Shown here piece by piece: positions 1 to 13,435 of a stretch of 64,000 nucleotides of DNA. This DNA is from Xylocopa sonorina (lineage: Eukaryota; Arthropoda; Insecta; Hymenoptera; Apidae), in NCBI RefSeq assembly GCF_050948175.1, contig NW_027490220.1, forward strand, positions 62,001-126,000, written 5' to 3'. Both the position numbers and the translations under genes were made by a program. Below the pieces are notes generated by a model that saw only the letters and a list, made by a program, of their open reading frames with translations, searched no databases and was not told the DNA's origin. Position 1 is the first letter of the stretch; each line of letters starts with the position of its first letter.

Positions 1-3000
1 CTTCCTTGCAAGGAAATAGCGTTTGCAGATGTCTACGTATCGTAGCTATAGAGTTCTAATGCTTTTTAAAACGCGATATCGCAGCTCATTTCTATGTTTC
101 ATGGTAAGATATAATATGATTTGCGAAGTGTTATGTATTCCTCGTCTACACTTCAAATGAATGTAAATGCGACACTTCCTTGCAAGGAAATAGCGTTTGC
201 AGATGTCTACGTATCGTAGCAATAGAGTTCTTATTATTTTTAAAACGCGATATCGCATCTCATTTCTATGTTTCATGGTAAGATATAATATGATTTGCGA
301 AGTTTCATGTATTCCTCGTCAACACTTCAAATGAATGTAAATGCGACACTTCCTTACAAGGAATGAGCGTTTGCAAACGTCTACCTACCGTAGCAATAGA
401 ATTCTAATGCTTCTTAAAACGCGATATCGCATCTCATTTCTATATTTCATGGTAAGATATAATATGATTTGCGAAGTGTTATGTATTCCTCGTCTACACT
501 TCAAATGAATGTAAATGAGACACTTCCTTGCAAGGAAATAGCGTTTGCAGATGTCTACGTATCGTAGCAATAGAGTTCTTATGATTCTTAAAACGCGATA
601 TCGCATCTCATTTCTATGTTTCATGGTAAGATATAATATGATTTGCGAAGTGTTATGTATTCCTCGTCTACACTTCAATTGAATGTAAATGAGACACTTC
701 CTTGCAAGGAAATAGCGTTTGCAGATGTCTACGTATCGTAGCAATAGAGTTCTTATGATTCTCAAAACGCGATATCGCATCTCATTTCTATGTTTCATGG
801 TAAGATATAATATGATTTGCGAAGTGTTATGTATTCCTCGACTACACTTCAAATGAATGTAAATGCGACACTTCCTTGCAAGGAAATAGCGTTTGCAGAT
901 GTCTACGTATCGTAGCAATAGAGTTCTTATTATTTTTAAAACGCGATATCGCATCTCATTTCTATGTTTCATGGTAAGATATAATATGATTTGCGAAGTT
1001 TCATGTATTCCTCGTCAACACTTCAAATGAATGTAAATGCGACACTTCCTTACAAGGAATGAGCGTTTGCAAACGTCTACCTACCGTAGCAATAGAATTC
1101 TAATGCTTCTTAAAACGCGATATCGCATCTCATTTCTATGTTTCATGGTAAGATATAATATGATTTGCGAAGTTTCATGTATTCCTCGTCAACACTTCAA
1201 ATGAATGTAAATGCGACACTTCCTTACAAGGAATGAGCGTTTGCAAACGTCTACCTACCGTAGCAATAGAATTCTAATGCTTCTTAAAACGCGATATCGC
1301 ATCTCATTTCTATATTTCATGGTAAGATATAATATGATTTGCGAAGTTTCATGTATTCCTCGTCTACACTTCAAATGAATGTAAATGCGACACTTCCTTA
1401 CAAGGAATGAGCGTTTGCAAACGTCTACCTACCGTAGCAATAGAATTCTAATGCTTCTTAAAACGCGATATCGCATCTCATTTCTATATTTCATGGTAAG
1501 ATATAATATGATTTGCGAAGTGTTATGTATTCCTCGTCTACACTTCAAATGAATGTAAATGAGACACTTCCTTGCAAGGAAATAGCGTTTGCAGATGTCT
1601 ACGTATCGTAGCTATAGAGTTCTAATGCTTTTTAAAACGCGATATCGCATCTCATTTCTATGTTTCATGGTAAGATATAATATGATTTGCGAAGTGTTAT
1701 GTATTCCTCGTCTACACTTCAAATGAATGTAAATGCGACACTTCCTTACAAGGAATGAGCGTTTGCAAACGTCTACCTACCGTAGCAATAGAATTCTAAT
1801 GCTTCTTAAAACGCGATATCGCATCTCATTTCTATATTTCATGGTAAGATATAATATGATTTGCGAAGTGTTATGTATTCCTCGTCTACACTTCAAATGA
1901 ATGTAAATGAGACACTTCCTTGCAAGGAAATAGCGTTTGCAGATGTCTACGTATCGTAGCAATAGAGTTCTTATGATTCTTAAAACGCGATATCGCATCT
2001 CATTTCTATGTTTCATGGTAAGATATAATATGATTTGCGAAGTTTCATGTATTCCTCGTCTACACTTCAATTGAATGTAAATGAGACACTTCCTTGCAAG
2101 GAAATAGCGTTTGCAGATGTCTACGTATCGTAGCAATAGAGTTCTTATGATTCTCAAAACGCGATATCGCATCTCATTTCTATGTTTCATGGTAAGATAT
2201 AATATGATTTGCGAAGTGTTATGTATTCCTCGACTACACTTCAAATGAATGTAAATGCGATACTTCCTTGCAAGGAAATAGCGTTTGCAGATGTCTACGT
2301 ATCGTAGCAATAGAGTTCTTATGATTTTTAAAACGCGATTTCGCATCTCATTTCTATGTTTCATGGTAAGATATAATATGATTTGCGAAGTTTCATGTAT
2401 TCCTCGTCTACACTTCAAATGAATGTAAATGCGACACTTCCTTACAAGGAATGAGCGTTTGCAAACGTCTACCTACCGTAGCAATAGAATTCTAATGCTT
2501 CTTAAAACGCGATATCGCATCTCATTTCTATATTTCATGGTAAGATATAATATGATTTGCGAAGTGTTATGTATTCCTCGTCTACACTTCAAATGAATGT
2601 AAATGAGACACTTCCTTGCAAGGAAATAGCGTTTGCAGATGTCTACGTATCGTAGCTATAGAGTTCTAATGCTTTTTAAAACGCGATATCGCATCTCATT
2701 TCTATGTTTCATGGTAAGATATAATATGATTTGCGAAGTGTTATGTATTCCTCGTCTACACTTCAAATGAATGTAAATGCGACACTTCCTTGCAAGGAAA
2801 TAGCGTTTGCAGATGTCTACGTATCGTAGCAATAGAGTTCTTATTATTTTTAAAACGCGATATCGCATCTCATTTCTATGTTTCATGGTAAGATATAATA
2901 TGATTTGCGAAGTGTTATGTATTCCTCGACTACACTTCAAATGAATGTAAATGCGACACTTCCTTGCAAGGAAATAGCGTTTGCAGATGTCTACGTATCG

Positions 3001-5116
3001 TAGCAATAGAGTTCTTATGATTTTTAAAACGCGATATCGCATCTCATTTCTATATTTCATGGTAAGATATAATATGATTTGCGAAGTGTTATGTATTCCT
3101 CGTCTACACTTCAAATGAATGTAAATGAGACACTTCCTTGCAAGGAAATAGCGTTTGCAGATGTCTACGTATCGTAGCAATAGTGTTCTTATGATTCTTA
3201 AAACGCGATATCGCATCTCATTTCTATGTTTCATGGTAAGATATAATATGATTTGCGAAGTGTTATGTATTCCTCGTCTACACTTCAAATGAATGTAAAT
3301 GCGACACTTCCTTGCAAGGAAATAGCGTTTGCAGATGTCTACGTATCGTAGCAATAGAGTTCTTATGATTCTCAAAACGCGATATCGCATCTCATTTCTA
3401 TGTTTCATGGTAAGATATAATATGATTTGCGAAGTGTTATGTATTCCTCGACTACACTTCAAATGAATGTAAATGCGACACTTCCTTGCAAGGAAATAGC
3501 GATTGCAGATGTCTACGTATCGTAGCAATAGAATTCTAATGCTTCTTAAAACGCGATATCGCATCTCATTTCTATATTTCATGGTAAGATATAATATGAT
3601 TTGCGAAGTGTTATGTATTCCTCGTCTACACTTCAAATGAATGTAAATGAGACACTTCCTTGCAAGGAAATAGCGTTTGCAGATGTCTACGTATCGTAGC
3701 TATAGAGTTCTAATGCTTTTTAAAACGCGATATCGCATCTCATTTCTATGTTTCATGGTAAGATATAATATGATTTGCGAAGTGTTATGTATTCCTCGTC
3801 TACACTTCAAATGAATGTAAATGCGACACTTCCTTGCAAGGAAATAGCGTTTGCAGATGTCTACGTATCGTAGCGATAGAGTTCTTATGATTTTTAAAAC
3901 GCGATATCGCATCTCATTTCTATGTTTCATGGTAAGATATAATATGATTTGCGAAGTTTCATGTATTCCTCGTCTACACTTCAAATGAATGTAAATGCGA
4001 CACTTCCTTACAAGGAATGAGCGTTTGCAAACGTCTACCTACCGTAGCAATAGAATTCTAATGCTTCTTAAAACGCGATATCGCATCTCATTTCTATATT
4101 TCATGGTAAGATATAATATGATTTGCGAAGTGTTATGTATTCCTCGTCTACACTTCAAATGAATGTAAATGCGACACTTCCTTGCAAGGAAATAGCGTTT
4201 GCAAATGTCTACCTATCGTAGCAATAGTGTTCTAATGCTTCTTAAAACGCGATATCGCATCTCACTTCTATGTTTCATGGTAAGATATAATATGAATTGC
4301 GAAGTGTCATGTATACCTCGTCTACACTTCAAATGAATGTAAATCCGACACTTCCTTGCAAGGAAATAGCGTTTGCGAATGTCTATTTATCGTAGCAATA
4401 GTGTTCTAATGCTTCTTAAGACGCGATATCGAATCTCATTTCTATGTTTCATGGTAAGATATAATATGATTTGCGAAGTGTTATGCATTCCTCGTCTACG
4501 ATTCAAATGAATGTAAATGCGACACTTCCTTGCAAGGAAATAGCGTTTGCAGATGTCTACGTATCGTAGCAATAGAGTTCTTATGATTCTTAAAACGCGA
4601 TATCGGATCTCATTTCTATGTTTCATGGTAAGATATAATATGATTTGCGAAGTGTTATGTATTCCTCGTCTACACTTCAAATGAATGTAAATGCGACACT
4701 TCCTTGCAAGGAAATAGCGTTTGCAGATGTCTACGTATCGTAGCAATAGTGTTCTTATGATTTTTAAAACGCGATATCGCATCTCATTTCTATGTTTCAT
4801 GGTAAGATATAATATGATTTGCGAAGTTTCATGTATTCCTCGTCTACACTTCAAATGAATGTAAATGCGACACTTCCTTACAAGGAATGAGCGTTTGCAA
4901 ACGTCTACCTACCGTAGCAATAGAATTCTAATGCTTCTTAAAACGCGATATCGCATCTCATTTCTATATTTCATGGTAAGATATAATATGATTTGCGAAG
5001 TGTTATGTATTCCTCGTCTACACTTCAAATGAATGTAAATGAGACACTTCCTTGCAAGGAAATAGCGTTTGCAGATGTCTACGTATCGTAGCAATAGAGT
5101 TCTTATGATTCTCAAA

Positions 5117-7860
5117 ACGCGATATCGCATCTCATTTCTATGTTTCATGGTAAGATATAATATGATTTGCGAAGTGTCATGTATTCCTCGTCTACACTTC
5201 AAATGAATGTAAATGCGACACTTCCTTGCTAGGAAATAGCGTCTGCAGATGTCTAGGTATCGTAGCAATAGAGTTCTAATGCTTCTTAAAACGCGATATC
5301 GCATCTCATTTCTATGTTTCATGGTAAGATATAATATGATTTGCGAAGTATCATGTATTCCTCGTCTACACTTCAAATGAATGTGAATGCGACACTTCCT
5401 CGCTAGGAAATAGCGTTTGCAGATGCCTACGTATCGTAGCAATAGATTTCTAATGCTTCTTTAAACGTGATATCGCATCTCATTTCTATGTTTCATGGTA
5501 AGATATAATATGATTTGCGAAGTATTATGCATTCCTCGTCTACGATTCAAATGAATGTAAATGCGACACTTCCTTGCAAGGAAATAGCGTTTGCAGATGT
5601 CTACGTATCGTAGCAATAGAGTTCTAATGCTTTTTAAAACGCGATATCGCATCTCATTTCTATGTTTCATGGTAAGATATAATATGATTTGCGAAGTGTT
5701 ATGTATTCCTCGTCTACACTTCAAATGAATGTAAATGCGACACTTCCTTGCAAGGAAATAGCGTTTGCAGATGTCTACGTATCGTAGCAATAGAATTCTA
5801 ATGCTTCTTAAAACGCGATATCGCATCTCATTTCCATATTTCATGGTAAGATATAATATGATTTGCGAAGTGTTATGTATTCCTCGTCTACACTTCAAAT
5901 GAATGTAAATGAGACACTTCCTTGCAAGGAAATAGCGTTTGCAGATGTCTACGTATCGTAGGAATAGAGTTCTTATGATTCTCAAAACGCGATATCGCAT
6001 CTCATTTCTATGTTTCATGGTAAGATATAATATGATTTGCGAAGTGTTATGTATTCCTCGACTACACCTCAAATGAATGTAAATGCGACACTTCCTTGCA
6101 AGGAAATAGCGTTTGCAGATGTCTACGTATCGTAGCAATAGAGTTCTAATGCTTTTTAAAACGCGATATCGCATCTCATTTCTATGTTTCATGGTAAGAT
6201 ATAATATGATTTGCGAAGTGTTATGTATTCCTCGTCTACACTTCAAATGAATGTAAATGCGACACTTCCTTACAAGGAATGAGCGTTTGCAAACGTCTAC
6301 CTACCGTAGCAATAGAATTCTAATGCTTCTTAAAACGCGATATCGCATCTCATTTCTATATTTCATGGTAAGATATAATATGATTTGCGAAGTGTTATGT
6401 ATTCCTCGTCTACACTACAAATGAATGTAAATGAGACACTTCCTTGCAAGGAAATAGCGTTTACAGATGTCTACGTATCGTAGCAATAGAGTTCTTATGA
6501 TTCTTAAAACGCGATATCGCATCTCATTTCTATGTTTCATGGTAAGATATAATATGATTTGCGAAGTGTTATGCATTCCTCGTCTACGATTCAAATGAAT
6601 GTAAATGCGACACTTCCTTGCAAGGAAATAGCGTTTGCAGATGTCTACGTATCGTAGCAATAGAGTTCTAATGCTTTTTAAAACGCGATATCGCATCTCA
6701 TTTCTATGTTTCATGGTAAGATATAATATGATTTGCGAAGTGTTATGTATTCCTCGTCTACACTTCAAATGAATGTAAATGCGACACTTCCTCGCTAGGA
6801 AATAGCGTTTGCAGATGTCTACGTATCGTAGCAAAAGGTTTCCAATGCTTCTTAAAACGCGATATCGCATCTCATTTCTATGTTTCATGGTAAGATATAA
6901 TATGATTTGCGAAGTGTCATGTATTCCTCGTCTACACTTCAAATGAATGTAAATGCGACACTTCCTTGCTAGGAAATAGCGTCTGCAGATGTCTAGGTAT
7001 CGTAGCAATAGAGTTCTAATGCTTCTTAAAACGCGATATCGCATCTCATTTCTATGTTTCATGGTAAGATATAATATGATTTGCGAAGTATCATGTATTC
7101 CTCGTCTACACTTCAAATGAATGTGAATGCGACACTTCCTCGCTAGGAAATAGCGTTTGCAGATGCCTACGTATCGTAGCAATAGATTTCTAATGCTTCT
7201 TTAAACGTGATATCGCATCTCATTTCTATGTTTCATGGTAAGATATAATATGATTTGCGAAGTATTATGCATTCCTCGTCTACGATTCAAATGAATGTAA
7301 ATGCGACACTTCCTTGCAAGGAAATAGCGTTTGCAGATGTCTACGTATCGTAGCAATAGAGTTCTAATGCTTTTTAAAACGCGATATCGCATCTCATTTC
7401 TATGTTTCATGGTAAGATATAATATGATTTGCGAAGTGTTATGTATTCCTCGTCTACACTTCAAATGAATGTAAATGCGACACTTCCTTGCAAGGAAATA
7501 GCGTTTGCAGATGTCTACGTATCGTAGCAATAGAATTCTAATGCTTCTTAAAACGCGATATCGCATCTCATTTCCATATTTCATGGTAAGATATAATATG
7601 ATTTGCGAAGTGTTATGTATTCCTCGTCTACACTTCAAATGAATGTAAATGAGACACTTCCTTGCAAGGAAATAGCGTTTGCAGATGTCTACGTATCATA
7701 GGAATAGAGTTCTTATGATTCTCAAAACGCGATATCGCATCTCATTTCTATGTTTCATGGTAAGATATAATATGATTTGCGAAGTGTTATGTATTCCTCG
7801 ACTACACCTCAAATGAATGTAAATGCGACACTTCCTTGCAAGGAAATTGCGTTTGCAGAT
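5117..7860 (-). repeat. Higher-order repeat, 10 monomers (1740 bp)
   Basis: The block at about 5117-6120 recurs at about 6857-7860, an offset of exactly 1740 bp or ten monomers. Shared private variants include the gtctgcagatgtctagg form (5242 and 6982), the agatgcctacg form (5421 and 7161), ttaaacgtgatatcg (5461 and 7201) and cgactacacctc (6059 and 7799). I noticed two substitutions between the copies. The boundaries are where the variant pattern stops matching and are accurate to tens of bases. Confidence 0.8.
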
Positions 7861-9541
7861 GTCTACGTATCGTAGCAATAGAGTTCTTATGATTTTTAAA
7901 ACGCGATATCGCATCTCATTTCTATGTTTCATGGTAAGATATAATATGAATTGCGAAGTGTCATGTATACCTCGTCTACACTTCAAATGAATGTAAATGC
8001 GACACTTCCTTGCAAGGAAATAGCGTTTGCGAATGTCTATTTATCGTAACAATAGTGTTCTAATGCTTCTTAAAACGCGATATCGAATCTCATTTCTATG
8101 TTTCATGGTAAGATATAATATGATTTGCGAAGTGTTATGCATTCCTCGTCTACGATTCAAATGAATGTAAATGCGACACTTCCTTGCAAGGAAATAGCGT
8201 TTGCAGATGTCTACGTATCGTAGCTATAGAGTTCTAATGCTTTTTAAAACGCGATATCGCATCTCATTTCTATGTTTCATGGTAAGATATAATATGATTT
8301 GCGAAGTGTTATGTATTCCTCGTCTACACTTCAAATGAATGTAAATGCGACACTTCCTTGCAAGGAAATAGCGTTTGCAGATGTCTACGTATCGTAGCAA
8401 TAGAGTTCTTATTATTTTTAAAACGCGATATCGCATCTCATTTCTATGTTTCATGGTAAGATATAATATGATTTGCGAAGTTTCATGTATTCCTCGTCTA
8501 CACTTCAAATGAATGTAAATGCGACACTTCCTTACAAGGAATGAGCGTTTGCAAACGTCTACCTACCGTAGCAATAGAATTCTAATGCTTCTTAAAACGC
8601 GATATCGCATCTCATTTCTATATTTCATGGTAAGATATAATATGATTTGCGAAGTGTTATGTATTCCTCGTCTACACTTCAAATGAATGTAAATGAGACA
8701 CTTCCTTGCAAGGAAATAGCGTTTGCAGATGTCTACGTATCGTAGCAATAGAGTTCTTATGATTCTTAAAACGCGATATCGCATCTCATTTCTATGTTTC
8801 ATGGTAAGATATAATATGATTTGCGAAGTGTTATGTATTCCTCGTCTACACTTCAATTGAATGTAAATGAGACACTTCCTTGCAAGGAAATAGCGTTTGC
8901 AGATGTCTACGTATCGTAGCAATAGAGTTCTTATGATTCTCAAAACGCGATATCGCATCTCATTTCTATGTTTCATGGTAAGATATAATATGATTTGCGA
9001 AGTGTTATGTATTCCTCGACTACACTTCAAATGAATGTAAATGCGACACTTCCTTGCAAGGAAATAGCGTTTGCAGATGTCTACGTATCGTAGCAATAGA
9101 GTTCTTATGATTTTTAAAACGCGATATCGCATCTCATTTCTATGTTTCATGGTAAGATATAATATGATTTGCGAAGTTTCATGTATTCCTCATCTACACT
9201 TCAAATGAATGTAAATGCGACACTTCCTTACAAGGAATGAGCGTTTGCAAACGTCTACCTACCGTAGCAATAGAATTCTAATGCTTCTTAAAACGCGATA
9301 TCGAATCTCATTTCTATATTTCATGGTAAGATATAATATGATTTGCGAAGTGTTATGTATTCCTCGTCTACACTTCAAATGAATGTAAATGAGACACTTC
9401 CTTGCAAGGAAATAGCGTTTGCAGATGTCTACGTATCGTAGCAATAGAGTTCTTATGATTCTTAAAACGCGATATCGCATCTCATTTCTATGTTTCATGG
9501 TAAGATATAATATGATTTGCGAAGTGTTATGTATTCCTCGT

Positions 9542-10260
9542 CTACACTTCAATTGAATGTAAATGACGACACTTCCTTGCAAGGAAATAGCGTTTGCAGA
9601 TGTCTACGTATCGTAGCAATATAGTTCTTATGATTCTCAAAACGCGATATCGCATCTCATTTCTATGTTTCATGGTAAGATATAATATGATTTGCGAAGT
9701 GTTATGTATTCCTCGACTACACTTCAAATGAATATAAATGCGACACTTCCTTGCAAGGAAATAGCGTTTGCAGATGTCTACGTATCGTAGCAATAGAGTT
9801 CTTATGATTTTTAAAACGCGATATCGCATCTCGTTTCTAATGTTCCATGGTAAGATATAATATGATTTGCGAAGTTTCATGTATTCCTCGTCTACACTTC
9901 AAATGAATGTAAATGCGACACTTCCTTACAAGGAATGAGCGTTTGCAAACGTCTACCTACCGTAGCAATAGAATTCTTAATGCTTCTTAAAACGCGATAT
10001 CGCATCTCATTTCTATATTTCATGGTAAGATATAATATGATTTGCGAAGTGTTATGTATTCCTCGTCTACACTTCAAATGAATGTAAATGAGACACTTCC
10101 TGCAAGGAAATAGCGTTTGCAGATGTCTACGTATCGTAGCAATAGAGTTCTTATGATTCTTAAAACGCGATATCGCATCTCATTTCTATGTTTCATGGTA
10201 AGATATAATATGATTTGCGAAGTGTTATGTATTCCTCGTCTACACTTCAATGAATGTAAA
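9542..10260 (-). repeat. Satellite segment with a cluster of single-base indels
   Basis: Five one-base length changes fall in about 700 bp: +1 near 9566 (aaatgacgacac), +1 near 9839 (tttctaatgttcc), +1 near 9977 (gaattcttaatg), -1 near 10100 (cacttcctgcaagg) and -1 near 10250 (cttcaatgaatg). The net change is +1, matching the phase shift between landmarks on either side (3133 bp, or 18 monomers plus 1). The rest of the left arm shows no net phase change. A sister segment 1392 bp (8 monomers) downstream shares private variants such as gcaatatagttcttatg but lacks the indels. Confidence 0.85.
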
Positions 10261-13200
10261 TGAGACACTTCCTTGCAAGGAAATAGCGTTTGCAGATGTC
10301 TACGTATCGTAGCAATAGAGTTCTTATGATTCTCAAAACGCGATATCGCATCTCATTTCTATGTTTCATGGTAAGATATAATATGATTTGCGAAGTGTTA
10401 TGTATTCCTCGACTACACTTCAAATGAATGTAAATGCGACACTTCCTTGCAAGGAAATAGCGTTTGCAGATGTCTACGTATCGTAGCAATAGAGTTCTTA
10501 TTATTTTTAAAACGCGATATCGCATCTCATTTCTATGTTTCATGGTAAGATATAATATGATTTGCGAAGTTTCATGTATTCCTCGTCTACACTTCAAATG
10601 AATGTAAATGCGACACTTCCTTACAAGGAATGAGCGTTTGCAAACGTCTACCTACCGTAGCAATAGAATTCTAATGCTTCTTAAAACGCGATATCGCATC
10701 TCATTTCTATATTTCATGGTAAGATATAATATGATTTGCGAAGTGTTATGTATTCCTCGTCTACACTTCAAATGAATGTAAATGAGACACTTCCTTGCAA
10801 GGAAATAGCGTTTGCAGATGTCTACGTATCGTAGCAATAGAGTTCTTATGATTCTTAAAACGCGATATCGCATCTCATTTCTATGTTTCATGGTAAGATA
10901 TAATATGATTTGCGAAGTGTTATGTATTCCTCGTCTACACTTCAATTGAATGTAAATGAGACACTTCCTTGCAAGGAAATAGCGTTTGCAGATGTCTACG
11001 TATCGTAGCAATATAGTTCTTATGATTCTCAAAACGCGATATCGCATCTCATTTCTATGTTTCATGGTAAGATATAATATGATTTGCGAAGTGTTATGTA
11101 TTCCTCGACTACACTTCAAATGAATGTAAATGCGACACTTCCTTGCAAGGAAATAGCGTTTGCAGATGTCTACGTATCGTAGCAATAGAGTTCTTATGAT
11201 TTTTAAAACGCGATATCGCATCTCATTTCTATGTTCCATGGTAAGATATAATATGATTTGCGAAGTTTCATGTATTCCTCGTCTACACTTCAAATGAATG
11301 TAAATGAGACACTTCCTTGCAAGGAAATAGCGTTTGCAGATGTCTACGTATCGTAGCTATAGAGTTCTAATGCTTTTTAAAACGCGATATCGCATCTCAT
11401 TTCTATGTTTCATGGTAAGATATAATATGATTTGCGAAGTGTTATGTATTCCTCGTCTACACTTCAAATGAATGTAAATGCGACACTTCCTTGCAAGGAA
11501 ATAGCGTTTGCAGATGTCTACGTATCGTAGCAATAGAGTTCTTATTATTTTTAAAACGCGATATCGCATCTCATTTCTATGTTTCATGGTAAGATATAAT
11601 ATGATTTGCGAAGTTTCATGTATTCCTCGTCTACACTTCAAATGAATGTAAATGCGACACTTCCTTACAAGGAATGAGCGTTTGCAAACGTCTACCTACC
11701 GTAGCAATAGAATTCTAATGCTTCTTAAAACGCGATATCGCATCTCATTTCTATATTTCATGGTAAGATATAATATGATTTGCGAAGTGTTATGTATTCC
11801 TCGTCTACACTTCAAATGAATGTAAATGAGACACTTCCTTGCAAGGAAATAGCGTTTGCAGATGTCTACGTATCGTAGCAATAGAGTTCTTATGATTCTT
11901 AAAACGCGATATCGCATCTCATTTCTATGTTTCATGGTAAGATATAATATGATTTGCGAAGTGTTATGTATTCCTCGTCTACACTTCAATTGAATGTAAA
12001 TGAGACACTTCCTTGCAAGGAAATAGCGTTTGCAGATGTCTACGTATCGTAGCAATAGAGTTCTTATGATTCTCAAAACGCGATATCGCATCTCATTTCT
12101 ATGTTTCATGGTAAGATATAACATGATTTGCGAAGTGTTATGTATTCCTCGACTACACTTCAAATGAATGTAAATGCGACACTTCCTTGCAAGGAAATAG
12201 CGTTTGCAGATGTCTACGTATCGTAGCAATAGAGTTCTTATGATTTTTAAAACGCGATATCGCATCTCATTTCTATGTTTCATGGTAAGATATAATATGA
12301 TTTGCGAAGTTTCATGTATTCCTCGTCTACACTTCAAATGAATGTAAATGCGACACTTCCTTACAAGGAATGAGCGTTTGCAAACGTCTACCTACCGTAG
12401 CAATAGAATTCTAATGCTTCTTAAAACGCGATATCGCATCTCATTTCTATATTTCATGGTAAGATATAATATGATTTGCGAAGTGTTCTGTATTCCTCGT
12501 CTACACTTCAAATGAATGTAAATGAGACACTTCCTTGCAAGGAAATAGCGTTTGCAGATGTCTACGTATCGTAGCTATAGAGTTCTAATGCTTTTTAAAA
12601 CGCGATATCGCATCTCATTTCTATGTTTCATGGTAATATATAATATGATTTGCGAAGTGTTATGTATTCCTCGTCTACACTTCAAATGAATGTAAATGAG
12701 ACACTTCCTTGCAAGGAAATAGCGTTTGCAGATGTCTACGTATCGTAGCTATAGAGTTCTAATGCTTTTTAAAACGCGATATCGCATCTCATTTCTATGT
12801 TTCATGGTAAGATATAATATGATTTGCGAAGTGTTATGTATTCCTCGTCTACACTTCAAATGAATGTAAATGCGACACTTCCTTACAAGGAATGAGCGTT
12901 TGCAGATGTCTACGTATCGTAGCAATAGAGTTCTTATTATTTTTAAAACGCGATATCGCATCTCATTTCTATGTTTCATGGTAAGATATAATATGATTTG
13001 CGAAGTTTCATGTATTCCTCGTCTACACTTCAAATGAATGTAAATGCGACACTTCCTTACAAGGAATGAACGTTTGCAAACGTCTACCTACCGTAGCAAT
13101 AGAATTCTAATGCTTCTTAAAACGCGATATCGCATCTCATTTCTATATTTCATGGTAAGATATAATATGATTTGCGAAGTGTTATGTATTCCTCGTCTAC

Positions 13201-13435
13201 ACTTCAAATGAATGTAAATGCGATACTTCCTTGCAAGGAAATTGCGTTTGCAGATGTCTACGTATCGTAGCAATAGAGTTCTTATTATTTTTAAAACGCG
13301 ATATCGCATCTCATTTCTATGTTTCATGGTAAGATATAATATGATTTGCGAAGTTTCATGTATTCCTCGTCTACACTTCAAATGAATGTAAATGCGACAC
13401 TTCCTTACAAGGAATGAGCGTTTGCAAACGTCTAC

